Source of the DNA: Mycolicibacterium porcinum
GTDB taxonomy: Bacteria; Actinomycetota; Actinomycetes; Mycobacteriales; Mycobacteriaceae
DNA: 42,347 nucleotides
NCBI GenBank assembly: GCA_001942045.1
Contig: MSTD01000049.1
Location: 1 to 42,347, forward strand
Direction of reading: 5' to 3'
Part shown: one piece after another, positions 22,268 through 30,076 of the stretch
How the letters are laid out: each line of letters opens with the position of its first letter
Numbering within the stretch: the first letter of the stretch is position 1
Notes under the pieces: generated by a model
Told to the model about the DNA's origin: nothing
What the model saw: only the letters and a program-made list of their open reading frames with translations
Databases searched by the model: none
Position numbers and translations under genes: made by a program

Positions 22268-23533
22268 ATGGCTCGGTTTCCCAAGCCGGCTGAAGGCAGC
22301 TGGACGCAGCACTACCCCGACCTGGGCACCGGCCCGGTGTCGTATGAAGACTCGATCAGTCCGGAGATCTACGAACTGGAACGCCAGGCGATCTTCAAAC
22401 GCGCCTGGCTGAATGTCGGTCGGGTGGAACAGCTTTCCCGTACCGGAAGCTATTTCACCCGGGAGATGAAGGCCGCCAACACCTCGATCATCGTGGTGCG
22501 TAACAAGTCCGGGGAGATCAAGGCCTTCCACAACGTCTGCCGGCACCGTGGCAACAAGCTGGTCTGGGACGACATGCCGCTGGAGGAGACCAGCGGGGTG
22601 TGCCGGCAGTTCACCTGCAAGTACCACGCCTGGCGTTATGACCTGGACGGTGAGCTGACCTTCGTCCAGCAGGAAGGTGAGTTCTTCGACCTCGACAAGA
22701 GCCGGTACGGCCTGGTGCCCGTGCACTGCGAGGTGTGGGAAGGGTTCATCTTCGTCAACTTCGCCAAGAACCCCGAGCAGTCACTGCGCGAGTTCCTGGG
22801 CCCCATGATCACCGATCTGGAGGGCTACCCGTTCGACGAGATGACCTCGCGGTTCACCTATCGCTCTGAGGTGAAAGCGAATTGGAAGCTCTACATGGAT
22901 GCCTTCCAGGAGTTCTACCACGCACCCATCCTGCACGCGAACCAGTCGCCCACCGCCTACTCGAAGGCCGCCGCGGAGGCGGGCTTCGAAGCACCGCACT
23001 ACCGCATCGAAGGACCGCACCGCCTGGTGAGCACGTCCGGCGTCCGTGCGTGGGAGATGGCCGACGAGATGCGCAAGCCGATCGAAGACATCTGCCAGAG
23101 CGGACTTTTCGGTCCATGGGAGAAACCTGACCTCGGCGAGATGCCCGTCGGCCTGAACCCGGCTAAGTGCGATCCGTGGGGCCTGGACTCGTTCCAGCTG
23201 TTCCCCAATTTCGTCATGCTGTTCTGGGGACAGGGCTGGTACCTGACCTACCACTACTGGCCGACCTCGTTCAACACCCACACCTTCGAATGCACGCTGT
23301 ACTTCCCACAGCCCCGCACCCCACGCGAGCGGCTGGCCCAGGAGTTGGCCGCCGTCTCCTTCAAGGAGTACGGCCTGCAGGACGCCAACACCCTGGAGGC
23401 GACCCAGAGTTCGATCGAGACCCGGGTGGTCGACGAGTTCCTGCTGTGCGATCAGGAGATCCTGTTGCGCCACCTGCACAAGGAAACGGCGTCATGGATC
23501 GAGGACTACCAACGCAAGACCGCGGGAGTGTGA
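22268..23533 (+). CDS. Rieske non-heme iron oxygenase alpha subunit, first copy
   Basis: A 421-residue ring-hydroxylating oxygenase large subunit. The Rieske domain has a full ligand set: Cys91 and His93 (NVCRHRG), Cys117 and His120 (FTCKYHAWRYDLDG). The catalytic domain has Glu215, His218 and His223 (DAFQEFYHAPILHAN), with Glu as bridging residue, binding the mononuclear iron. It would insert O2 into an organic substrate using electrons from a reductase, probably that at 25689. ATG 22268 is chosen because AGAGGAGCGGG precedes it; upstream in-frame codons to 22226 add a non-conserved leader. A small protein gene begins four bases after its stop. No beta subunit of the classical kind is present. 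The substrate is unknown. Confidence 0.93.
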   Translation: MARFPKPAEGSWTQHYPDLGTGPVSYEDSISPEIYELERQAIFKRAWLNVGRVEQLSRTGSYFTREMKAANTSIIVVRNKSGEIKAFHNVCRHRGNKLVWDDMPLEETSGVCRQFTCKYHAWRYDLDGELTFVQQEGEFFDLDKSRYGLVPVHCEVWEGFIFVNFAKNPEQSLREFLGPMITDLEGYPFDEMTSRFTYRSEVKANWKLYMDAFQEFYHAPILHANQSPTAYSKAAAEAGFEAPHYRIEGPHRLVSTSGVRAWEMADEMRKPIEDICQSGLFGPWEKPDLGEMPVGLNPAKCDPWGLDSFQLFPNFVMLFWGQGWYLTYHYWPTSFNTHTFECTLYFPQPRTPRERLAQELAAVSFKEYGLQDANTLEATQSSIETRVVDEFLLCDQEILLRHLHKETASWIEDYQRKTAGV

Positions 23534-23537
23534 ACCG

Positions 23538-23867
23538 ATGAGCACCAAGCTACCGGCCGAATTCGCCGACCTGGAATCGTTTTCGGACTGGTGCCTGCCC
23601 AGTGAACCGCAGCGCTACGCCAAGCGGCTGGGTTCCACCATGACCGAGATGCAGGCTTTCTATGACGCGATCACGCCGAGGGCCGAAGAGGCGATCAGCT
23701 ACTGCGACAAGTTCAGCCTCGACGACCTGCCCGAGGACGTCCTCAACCTGATGCACCTGCTGTACTCGATGGTGACGGTGTCCTTCCCGGTGGAGTGCTG
23801 GAAGCAACCGCGCGTGCCCGATTCCGGTGCTACATCGCTTGATTGCGTCGCAGAGCCGGTTCCGTGA
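23538..23867 (+). CDS. Small Rieske-linked protein, first copy; unknown family
   Basis: A 109-residue acidic soluble protein that I do not recognise. Its core is shared with the protein at 28827-29162: WCLP near residue 18, STMxEM near 33-38, FYDA (41-44), PRxEEAI (47-53) and YCDKFSLDD (55-63), then a patterned LNLxHLxYS helix (69-77). Conserved Cys19, Cys56 and His73 could bind metal or be structural. Each copy immediately follows a Rieske alpha subunit gene, here by four bases, suggesting an accessory or small subunit. The last ~20 residues are not conserved. The gene overlaps the downstream amidohydrolase by 4 bp (GTGA). Confidence 0.85.
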   Translation: MSTKLPAEFADLESFSDWCLPSEPQRYAKRLGSTMTEMQAFYDAITPRAEEAISYCDKFSLDDLPEDVLNLMHLLYSMVTVSFPVECWKQPRVPDSGATSLDCVAEPVP

Positions 23868-25129
23868 CGCAGGCAGAAGCCGGGATGACGGCGCTGCGCG
23901 CTGCCCGCTGGGTGGACGTGGCCGCCGGCCAGGTTCATTCGCCCGCGGTCGTCGTCGTCGAAGGCGACCGCATCACCGCGATCAATCCGGAAGGGCCACT
24001 GCCGGATTCAGCCACCGTCATCGACCTGGGCGACGTCACCCTGCTGCCCGGGCTGATGGACATGGAACTCAACCTGCTGATCGGCGGACCGGGCAATCCC
24101 GGTGGTCTGCCGACCCCGATGCACGGTGTGCAGGACGACCCGGCGTACCGGACGCTGCGTGGCGCGGTCAACGCCCGCACCACGTTGGAGGCCGGGTTCA
24201 CCACCGTGCGCAACCTGGGGCTGATGGTCAAGACCGGCGGTTACCTGCTCGACGTCGCGCTCCAGCGGGCGATCGATCAGGGCTGGCATACCGGGCCACG
24301 CATCTACCCGGCCGGTCACGCCGTCACTCCCTACGGCGGACACCTCGATCCCACGGTGTTCCAGCGACTGGCGCCGGGCATCATGCCGCTGTCGGTCGCC
24401 GAAGGCATCGCGAACGGGGTACCGGACGTCATCGCGTGCGTGCGCTACCAGATCCGCCACGGCGCCAAGCTGATCAAGGTATCGGCCTCGGGCGGCGTGA
24501 TGTCCCACAGCACCGCGCCGGGTGCCCAGCAGTACTCCGACGCCGAGTTCGCCGCCATCGCCGACGAAGCGCACCGCGCTGGGGTCAAGGTCGCCGCCCA
24601 CGCTGTCGGAGACACCGCGATCCAGGCCTGCATCCGGGCCGGCATCGATTGCATCGAACACGGATTCCTGGCCAGTGACGAGACGATTCAGATGATGGTC
24701 GACCACGGCACGTTCCTGGTGTCCACCACGTACCTGACCGATGCGATGGCGGTCGACCGGATCGCACCGGAGCTGCGCAAGAAGGCCCTCGAAGTGTTCC
24801 CGCGAGCGAAGTCCATGTTGCCCAAGGCCATTGCGGCCGGCGTCCGCATCGCCTGCGGAACCGACGCACCGGCGATCCCGCACGGCGAGAACGCCAAGGA
24901 ACTGTGCGCACTGGTCGAGCGCGGCATGACCCCGATGCAGGCGTTGCAGGCCGCGACGGTGGTGGCCGCGGAACTGGTCGATGCCGCCGACGAACTGGGG
25001 CAGCTGTCCCCGGGATATCTGGCTGACGTCATCGCGGTCGCGGGAGATCCCAGCGTGGACATCGCGACGACGCTCGATGTCCGGTTCGTGATGAAAGATG
25101 GCGTGATCTACAAACACGAGGTGCGCTAG
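23864..25129 (+). CDS. Amidohydrolase-superfamily protein lacking the HxH metal motif
   Basis: A 421-residue protein of the imidazolonepropionase/Xaa-Pro-dipeptidase type amidohydrolases. It keeps the Lys of the IKVSASGGVMSH segment, which is carbamylated in relatives, His residues in VAAHAVGDTAIQ and CIEHGFL, and the Asp of ACGTDAPAIPH. Where relatives have LPGLIDMHxH, it reads LPGLMDMELNLL, so both first-strand metal-binding histidines are missing. It may bind a single metal, use another residue, or be inactive. GTG 23864 overlaps the preceding stop by 4 bp; ATG 23885 is an alternative. Proteins of this kind cleave amide or cyclic amide bonds, so a nitrogenous intermediate is possible, but the reaction is unknown. 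Confidence 0.87.
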   Translation: MTQAEAGMTALRAARWVDVAAGQVHSPAVVVVEGDRITAINPEGPLPDSATVIDLGDVTLLPGLMDMELNLLIGGPGNPGGLPTPMHGVQDDPAYRTLRGAVNARTTLEAGFTTVRNLGLMVKTGGYLLDVALQRAIDQGWHTGPRIYPAGHAVTPYGGHLDPTVFQRLAPGIMPLSVAEGIANGVPDVIACVRYQIRHGAKLIKVSASGGVMSHSTAPGAQQYSDAEFAAIADEAHRAGVKVAAHAVGDTAIQACIRAGIDCIEHGFLASDETIQMMVDHGTFLVSTTYLTDAMAVDRIAPELRKKALEVFPRAKSMLPKAIAAGVRIACGTDAPAIPHGENAKELCALVERGMTPMQALQAATVVAAELVDAADELGQLSPGYLADVIAVAGDPSVDIATTLDVRFVMKDGVIYKHEVR

Positions 25130-25164
25130 CGTCGAAACTGACCGGCACGGCAGGAGACGAGAGC

Positions 25165-25617
25165 ATGGACCTCACCGAGAACACCTTGTGGTGGCTCAAG
25201 CAGGCGTTCTACTTCTCGCTGACCGAGGTGAACGAGTCCGTCAAAGAGCACGGCGTCACCACTGCCCAGATCGGCGTCCTGCGCCAGTTGGCCAATCAAC
25301 CGGGCCTGTCCGGGGCCGAGCTGGCCCGGCGCCTGCTGATCACCCCGCAAGGCGTCCAACTCGCGCTCACCGCGCTGGAGAAGCGCGGCCTGGTCGAGCG
25401 CAAACAGGACCCGCAGCACGGGCGCATCCTGCAGGTTTTCCTGACCGATGAAGGCCGCGCCGTGGCCTCGGCGGTGGTCGCCGACGCCGTCGCCGCCCAC
25501 GAGCGGGTGTTCGGGGTGCTCAGCGACGACGAGCAGGAGCAACTGAAGGGACTCCTGCGCCGGGTGATCGAACAAGGCACCGGACACACCCCGCACTCGG
25601 ATCACATCGACCCGTAG
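25165..25617 (+). CDS. MarR-family regulator of the Rieske cluster
   Basis: A 150-residue winged-helix regulator. The HTH runs LSGAELARRLLITPQGVQLALTALEKRGLVER, with a charged wing KQDPQHGRILQVFLTDEG. The N- and C-terminal helices form the dimer interface. It lies 35 bp after the amidohydrolase gene in the same direction and 71 bp before the reductase, between two candidate operators (22153-22174 and 25657-25678), so it is the probable repressor of the cluster. MarR proteins are often released by an aromatic or acidic pathway intermediate; the inducer here is not known. Confidence 0.9.
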   Translation: MDLTENTLWWLKQAFYFSLTEVNESVKEHGVTTAQIGVLRQLANQPGLSGAELARRLLITPQGVQLALTALEKRGLVERKQDPQHGRILQVFLTDEGRAVASAVVADAVAAHERVFGVLSDDEQEQLKGLLRRVIEQGTGHTPHSDHIDP

Positions 25618-25650
25618 CGGAGCAACGCCCTCCACGGCAATATCTACCAC

Positions 25651-25680
25651 TTGAGATTAATGACAAGTACTTGATACTGT
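25651..25680 (+). promoter_or_regulatory. Reductase-operon promoter with candidate MarR operator B
   Basis: TTGAGA (25651-25656) and TACTGT (25675-25680) are spaced 18 bp as -35 and -10 elements, and ATG 25689 lies eight bases beyond, so the transcript is probably leaderless. The 22-bp element at 25657-25678 fills the spacer and enters the -10. It includes the palindrome CAAGTACTTG (25664-25673) and matches operator A in 19 of 22 positions on the opposite strand. A repressor here would exclude RNA polymerase. Confidence 0.7.
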
Positions 25681-25688
25681 CGAACGCG

Positions 25689-26750
25689 ATGGAGACGTCG
25701 ACGAAACCCCTGGATCGTCCGGCCCGCGCTACCGACGCGGACGGCTTCACGCCCGTGCGGGTCAAGCAGGCAATCCAGGAGACCATCGACGCGGTGTCAC
25801 TGGTTCTCGATGTCCCCGAGCCCAGCCAGGACCGGTTCCGGTATCTGGCAGGTCAATTCGTCACCGTTGAGGTGACAATCGGCGGAGCCGACCACCGCCG
25901 GTGCTATTCGATGTCCTCCTCTCCCGCCGTGGACCCCGATCTACGGATCACCGTCAAACGCGACCGCGACGGCCTGGTCTCCAACTGGATCAACGACACG
26001 GTCAGCGTCGGCGACGAACTGCACATCGCGCCACCCGAGGGCCGATTCGTGCTCACCCCGACACACCGGGACCTCGTCACTTTCGCCGGCGGCAGCGGCA
26101 TCACTCCGGTCTTCTCCCTGCTGCATTCGGCCCTGGCGACCACCCGCCGCAAGGCCCGGCTGTTCTATGCCAACCGCGATCTCGAGTCAGTGATCTTCCG
26201 GGATGCCTTGGCGCACCTCACCGACACACACGCCGAGCGATTCGAGGTGCACCATCATCTCGACAATCACGACGGGATCGTGTCACCACAACGGATCGTC
26301 GACTTCGTCACCGGCACCACCCACACCGGCACCGACTACTACATCTGCGGCCCCGCGCCGTTCATGGACACCGTCGAACAGGTTCTCCTCGACGCCGGAA
26401 TCCCCAGGCAGCAGTTGCATCTGGAGCGCTTCACGGTCGCGGCGATTCCAACACCCGACCCGGACGAACCCGTCGTCACCGAAGAGGTGACCATCGAGCT
26501 CGACCGCCAGACCGTCACCGTGCCCTACCGGGCCGGCAACACGCTGCTGCAGACCGCGCGACTGGCCGGCCTCAAGGCGCCGTCGTCGTGCGAAACCGGT
26601 TCATGCGGAACGTGTATGGCGCAGATCGTTGAGGGGTGTGCCCGGATGCACAACAACGACGCCCTCGACGAGGACGAGGTGGCCGACGGCTGGGTGGTGA
26701 CGTGCCAGGCGCTGCCCACCAGCCGCCGAGTGAGAGTGGTCTATGAGTAA
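25689..26750 (+). CDS. Rieske-oxygenase reductase: FAD/NAD domain plus [2Fe-2S] ferredoxin
   Basis: A 353-residue class IB-like oxygenase reductase resembling KshB and PaaE. Order of domains: FAD-binding (RCYSMSSSP, 71-79), NAD(P)-binding (FAGGSGITP at about 132-140, YICGPAPFMDTV) and C-terminal plant-type [2Fe-2S] ferredoxin with Cys301, Cys306, Cys309 and Cys339 (CETGSCGTC, then VTCQ). It passes electrons from NAD(P)H to a Rieske centre. It is the only such reductase in the cluster and so probably serves both oxygenases. ATG 25689 is taken as a leaderless start. The following SDR gene overlaps it by 8 bp. Confidence 0.92.
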   Translation: METSTKPLDRPARATDADGFTPVRVKQAIQETIDAVSLVLDVPEPSQDRFRYLAGQFVTVEVTIGGADHRRCYSMSSSPAVDPDLRITVKRDRDGLVSNWINDTVSVGDELHIAPPEGRFVLTPTHRDLVTFAGGSGITPVFSLLHSALATTRRKARLFYANRDLESVIFRDALAHLTDTHAERFEVHHHLDNHDGIVSPQRIVDFVTGTTHTGTDYYICGPAPFMDTVEQVLLDAGIPRQQLHLERFTVAAIPTPDPDEPVVTEEVTIELDRQTVTVPYRAGNTLLQTARLAGLKAPSSCETGSCGTCMAQIVEGCARMHNNDALDEDEVADGWVVTCQALPTSRRVRVVYE

Positions 26751-27501
26751 AGCAAGCACGAGCAGGGTAGCCGTGGTGACCGGCGGGGCTTCCGGCATGG
26801 GCGAGGCGACGTGCCACGAGTTGGGACGGCGTGGCCACAAGATCGCCGTCCTCGACGTGAATGCCGATGCCGCGCAACGCGTCACCGACGATCTTCAGGC
26901 GGCCGGTGTCACGGCCTGCGCGGTCGGTGCCGACATCACCGATCGCGCCGCGGTCGACGAGGCCTTCGGCAAGGTCCGCGGTGAACTCGGAAGCGTCGGC
27001 ATCCTGGTCACCAGTGCGGGCATGTTCGGGTACGCGTCGTTCGCCGACATCACCGAACAGTCCTGGGCCCAGATGATCGAGGTGAACCTGAGCGGCACCT
27101 TCCGGTGTTGTCAGGTGGCCCTGCCGGACATGGTCGAGGCCGGGTGGGGACGCATCGTGATGATCTCCTCGTCGAGCGCCCAGCGCGGCACCCCATTCGC
27201 CGCGCACTACGCGGCCTCCAAGGGTGCGCTGCTGACCCTGACGAAATCACTGGCCCGCGAATACGCCGCACACGGCATCACGGTCAACAACATTCCCCCG
27301 TCGGGCATCGAAACCCCGATGCAGCACCAGTCGCAAGCCGCGGGGTACCTGCCGTCCAATGAGACGATCGCCGCCAACATCCCCCTCGGCCGCCTCGGCA
27401 CCGGCGCGGATATCGCTGCCGCCGTTGGATTCCTGTGCTCCGAGGAGGCGGGCTTCATCACCGGACAGACCCTCGGGGTCAACGGCGGCGCGGTGATGTA
27501 G
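26743..27501 (+). CDS. Short-chain dehydrogenase/reductase (SDR)
   Basis: A 252-residue classical SDR. The cofactor motif TGGASGMG spans 13-20, the acidic residue of VLDVNA favours NAD(H), Ser144 or a neighbour in MISSSS is the catalytic Ser, and Tyr156/Lys160 form YAASK. NNIPPSGIETPM corresponds to the usual NxxxPG region. It oxidises an alcohol or diol or reduces a ketone; in a Rieske pathway a dihydrodiol or alcohol dehydrogenase role is plausible but unproved. It overlaps the reductase gene by 8 bp and precedes the second Rieske gene by 54 bp. Confidence 0.92.
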   Translation: MSKASTSRVAVVTGGASGMGEATCHELGRRGHKIAVLDVNADAAQRVTDDLQAAGVTACAVGADITDRAAVDEAFGKVRGELGSVGILVTSAGMFGYASFADITEQSWAQMIEVNLSGTFRCCQVALPDMVEAGWGRIVMISSSSAQRGTPFAAHYAASKGALLTLTKSLAREYAAHGITVNNIPPSGIETPMQHQSQAAGYLPSNETIAANIPLGRLGTGADIAAAVGFLCSEEAGFITGQTLGVNGGAVM

Positions 27502-27555
27502 CGGCCGATATCCGTCCGAACAGTCCCAGAACGCACTAGTCACACGGAGGTTCAC

Positions 27556-28827
27556 ATGGCAACCAAGTGGCCCAAGCCGGCTGAGGGATCCTGGACCGAG
27601 CACTACCCGGATCTGGGCACCGGGCCGATCCCGTTCCGGGACTCCATCTCCGCCGAGTTCTACGCCCTGGAGCGGCAGGCGATCTTCAAGCGGGCCTGGC
27701 TCAACATCAGCCGCATCGAGGAGACCCCCGAGGTCGGCAGTTGCATCACCCGCCAGGTCGAGGCCGCCGACGCCTCGCTGCTGCTGGTGAAAGACCACGA
27801 CGGCGGCATCCGCGCCTTCCACAACCTGTGCCGTCGGCGCGGGCACCCCGTGGTAGCAGCAGACTTCCGCGCCACCGTATTACGCAGCACCGAGGGTGAA
27901 TTCGAATGCCGGCACTGCGGCTGGCGGTACGGTCTCGATGGGCGGCTGGTGTCGCGGCCCGACAGCGACGGCTTCACCGATCTGGATGCCGCCGACTACG
28001 GCCTGGTCCCGGTGCACTGCGAGGTCTGGGCCGGATTCGTATTCGTCAACTTCGACCGCGAGCCACGCCAGACCCTCCGCGAGTTCCTCGGCCCGATGGT
28101 CACCGCACTCGACGACTACCCGTTCGGAAAACTCACCGAGCGCTACGACTGGGTCGCGCACAACAACAGCAACTGGAAGATCTTCGCCGACGCCTTCCAG
28201 GAGTACTACCACGTACCGTCGCTGCACACCCAGCAGGTACCGCCCGAGGTCCGAGATCCCAACGCCGGCTTCACCTGTGGGCACTTCCAACTCGACGGCC
28301 CACACCGGCTGGTCTCGACGGCAGGCACCCGGCGCTGGCTGCTGGCACCGGAGTACATGTACCCGATCGAGCGGGCCACCCAGAGCGGCCTGGTGGGCCC
28401 TTGGCGTACTCCCGACATCGGCGAACTGCCGATGCACGGACTCAACCCCGGAAACATCGAGCCGTGGGGTATCAGCAACTTCCAGATCTTCCCCAACCTG
28501 GAGATCCTGATCTACGGGGGCTGGTACCTGCTGTATCGGTACTGGCCGACCTCACACAACACCCACCGGTTCGAAGCATTCACCTACTTCCATCCGGCCC
28601 GCACCGTGCGGGAGCGGATCGAACACGAAGTGGCCGCGGTGGTGCTCAAAGAGTTCGCCCTGCAGGACGCCGGGATGCTGGGCGGTACGCAGGCCGCGCT
28701 CGAGTACGACGTCATCGACGACTTCCCGCTCAACGACCAGGAGATCCTGGTGCGCCATCTGCACAAGATGGCGGTCGACTGGGTCGAGGATTACCAGCGT
28801 GAACGCACACCGGCAGGGGCATCGTGA
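27556..28827 (+). CDS. Rieske oxygenase alpha-subunit paralogue with altered cluster ligands
   Basis: A 423-residue paralogue of the protein at 22268-23533, sharing the N-terminal KPAEGSWT and HYPDLGTGP and the full catalytic-domain layout. The mononuclear-iron residues remain (Glu216, His219, His224 in DAFQEYYHVPSLH). The Rieske ligands do not: the first pair is Cys92 with Arg94 in place of His (LCRRRG), and the second is Cys118 with Cys121 in place of His (ECRHCGW). The base sequence is unambiguous at both sites and the frame is intact, so this is not a decayed gene. The cluster may be a non-Rieske [2Fe-2S] with three Cys, or absent. CGGAGG lies just before ATG 27556. The second small protein gene follows at once. 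Confidence 0.92.
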   Translation: MATKWPKPAEGSWTEHYPDLGTGPIPFRDSISAEFYALERQAIFKRAWLNISRIEETPEVGSCITRQVEAADASLLLVKDHDGGIRAFHNLCRRRGHPVVAADFRATVLRSTEGEFECRHCGWRYGLDGRLVSRPDSDGFTDLDAADYGLVPVHCEVWAGFVFVNFDREPRQTLREFLGPMVTALDDYPFGKLTERYDWVAHNNSNWKIFADAFQEYYHVPSLHTQQVPPEVRDPNAGFTCGHFQLDGPHRLVSTAGTRRWLLAPEYMYPIERATQSGLVGPWRTPDIGELPMHGLNPGNIEPWGISNFQIFPNLEILIYGGWYLLYRYWPTSHNTHRFEAFTYFHPARTVRERIEHEVAAVVLKEFALQDAGMLGGTQAALEYDVIDDFPLNDQEILVRHLHKMAVDWVEDYQRERTPAGAS

Positions 28828-29162
28828 TGACTTCGCCCCGACTGCCGAGCGCTTTCGCCGAACTCGAACCCTACGCCGAGATCTGGTGTCTGCCAACGGA
28901 GACCGAACGCTGGGAGCGTCGCCTGGCCAGCACCATGCCCGAGATGCACGAGTTCTACGACGCCTTCTTCCCTCGGCTCGAAGAGGCCATCGAGTACTGC
29001 GACAAGTTCTCGCTGGACGACGTGCCCGACGATGCACTGAACCTGCTGCACCTGATCTATTCGCTGATCATGGTCGCAATGTCGGTGGAGATCATGCACC
29101 AACCCGCGCCGACCGACTCCGCCGACGCCGTCATGATCCGCACCGGAGAACCCCGGCCGTAA
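28827..29162 (+). CDS. Small Rieske-linked protein, second copy; unknown family
   Basis: A 111-residue paralogue of the protein at 23538-23867. It shares WCLP, RRLxSTMxEM, EFYDA, PRxEEAI, YCDKFSLDD, then LNLLHLIYS, while the N- and C-termini differ. It has no signal peptide or membrane helix. ATG 28827 overlaps the Rieske stop by one base (TGATG), so translation is coupled; GTG 28824 is an alternative one codon earlier. The strict one-to-one pairing with a Rieske alpha subunit on two occasions is the main clue to function: an accessory, assembly or small structural subunit. I know no named family for it. Confidence 0.85.
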   Translation: MTSPRLPSAFAELEPYAEIWCLPTETERWERRLASTMPEMHEFYDAFFPRLEEAIEYCDKFSLDDVPDDALNLLHLIYSLIMVAMSVEIMHQPAPTDSADAVMIRTGEPRP

Positions 29163-29190
29163 CCCGCACCGAACACGAGAGGACGCACCC

Positions 29191-30036
29191 GTGAGTGTGT
29201 TGACGATCAACAAGCTGACCGCGTCGGTGGGGGCCGAGGTCGGCGGCGTCGACCCCGACCGCCTGGCCACCGACGACAGCCTCGGAGCGGCCGTGCTGGA
29301 CGCCCTGGAAGACAACGGCGTGCTGGTCTTTCACGGCCTGCACCTGAATCCCGAAGCGCAGGTGACATTCTCCCAGCGGCTCGGCGAGATCGACCGCTCC
29401 GCGGACGGTCACCACCCCGTCTCGGGCATCTACCCGATCACGCTGGACCGGACCAAGAACAAGGCCGCAGAGTACCTCAAGGCCACGTTCGACTGGCACA
29501 TCGACGGTTGCACCCCCATGCACGACGAATGCCCGCAGAAGGCGACCGTGCTGTCGGCCGTCGAGGTCGCCGCGCGCGGTGGGGAAACCGAGTTCGCCAA
29601 CGCCTACGCCGCCTACGACTCCCTCGACGAGGCCGAGAAGCAACACTACGGCGCACTACGGGTGGTGCATTCCCTCGAAGCCTCGCAACGGCGCGTCTAC
29701 CCCGACCCGACACCCGAGCAACGGCAGCGGTGGGCTGCGCGCCCGACCCACGAGAACCCACTGGTGTGGACGCATCGAAACGGGCGAAAGTCCCTGGTAC
29801 TCGGCGCTTCCGCGGATTACATCGTCGGCATGGACCGCGACGAGGGACGGGCACTGCTGGCCGAACTCCTGGCCCACGCCACCACACTGGACAAGGTGTA
29901 CCGCCACAAATGGTCCGTCGGCGACACCGTCATCTGGGACAACCAGGGCGTCCTGCACCGCGCCGCGCCCTACGAACCCAACTCACCGCGGCACATGCTG
30001 CGCACCACGGTGCTCGGCGACGAACCGATCCAATAA
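29191..30036 (+). CDS. TauD/TfdA-type 2-oxoglutarate-dependent dioxygenase
   Basis: A 281-residue Fe(II)/2-oxoglutarate dioxygenase. The iron triad is His103 and Asp105 (FDWHIDGCTPM) plus a distal His256 (GVLHRAAPY), followed by Arg residues (267, 271) that bind 2-oxoglutarate. The family includes taurine and 2,4-D dioxygenases and other hydroxylases. GTG 29191 has GAGG eight bases upstream. It lies 28 bp after the second small-protein gene and so probably belongs to the same transcript, adding another oxidative step to the pathway. The substrate is unknown. Confidence 0.9.
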   Translation: MSVLTINKLTASVGAEVGGVDPDRLATDDSLGAAVLDALEDNGVLVFHGLHLNPEAQVTFSQRLGEIDRSADGHHPVSGIYPITLDRTKNKAAEYLKATFDWHIDGCTPMHDECPQKATVLSAVEVAARGGETEFANAYAAYDSLDEAEKQHYGALRVVHSLEASQRRVYPDPTPEQRQRWAARPTHENPLVWTHRNGRKSLVLGASADYIVGMDRDEGRALLAELLAHATTLDKVYRHKWSVGDTVIWDNQGVLHRAAPYEPNSPRHMLRTTVLGDEPIQ

Positions 30037-30076
30037 CCAGGAGCGTCCTCGGCTAGTCACCGGCTAGCTTGGCGTC

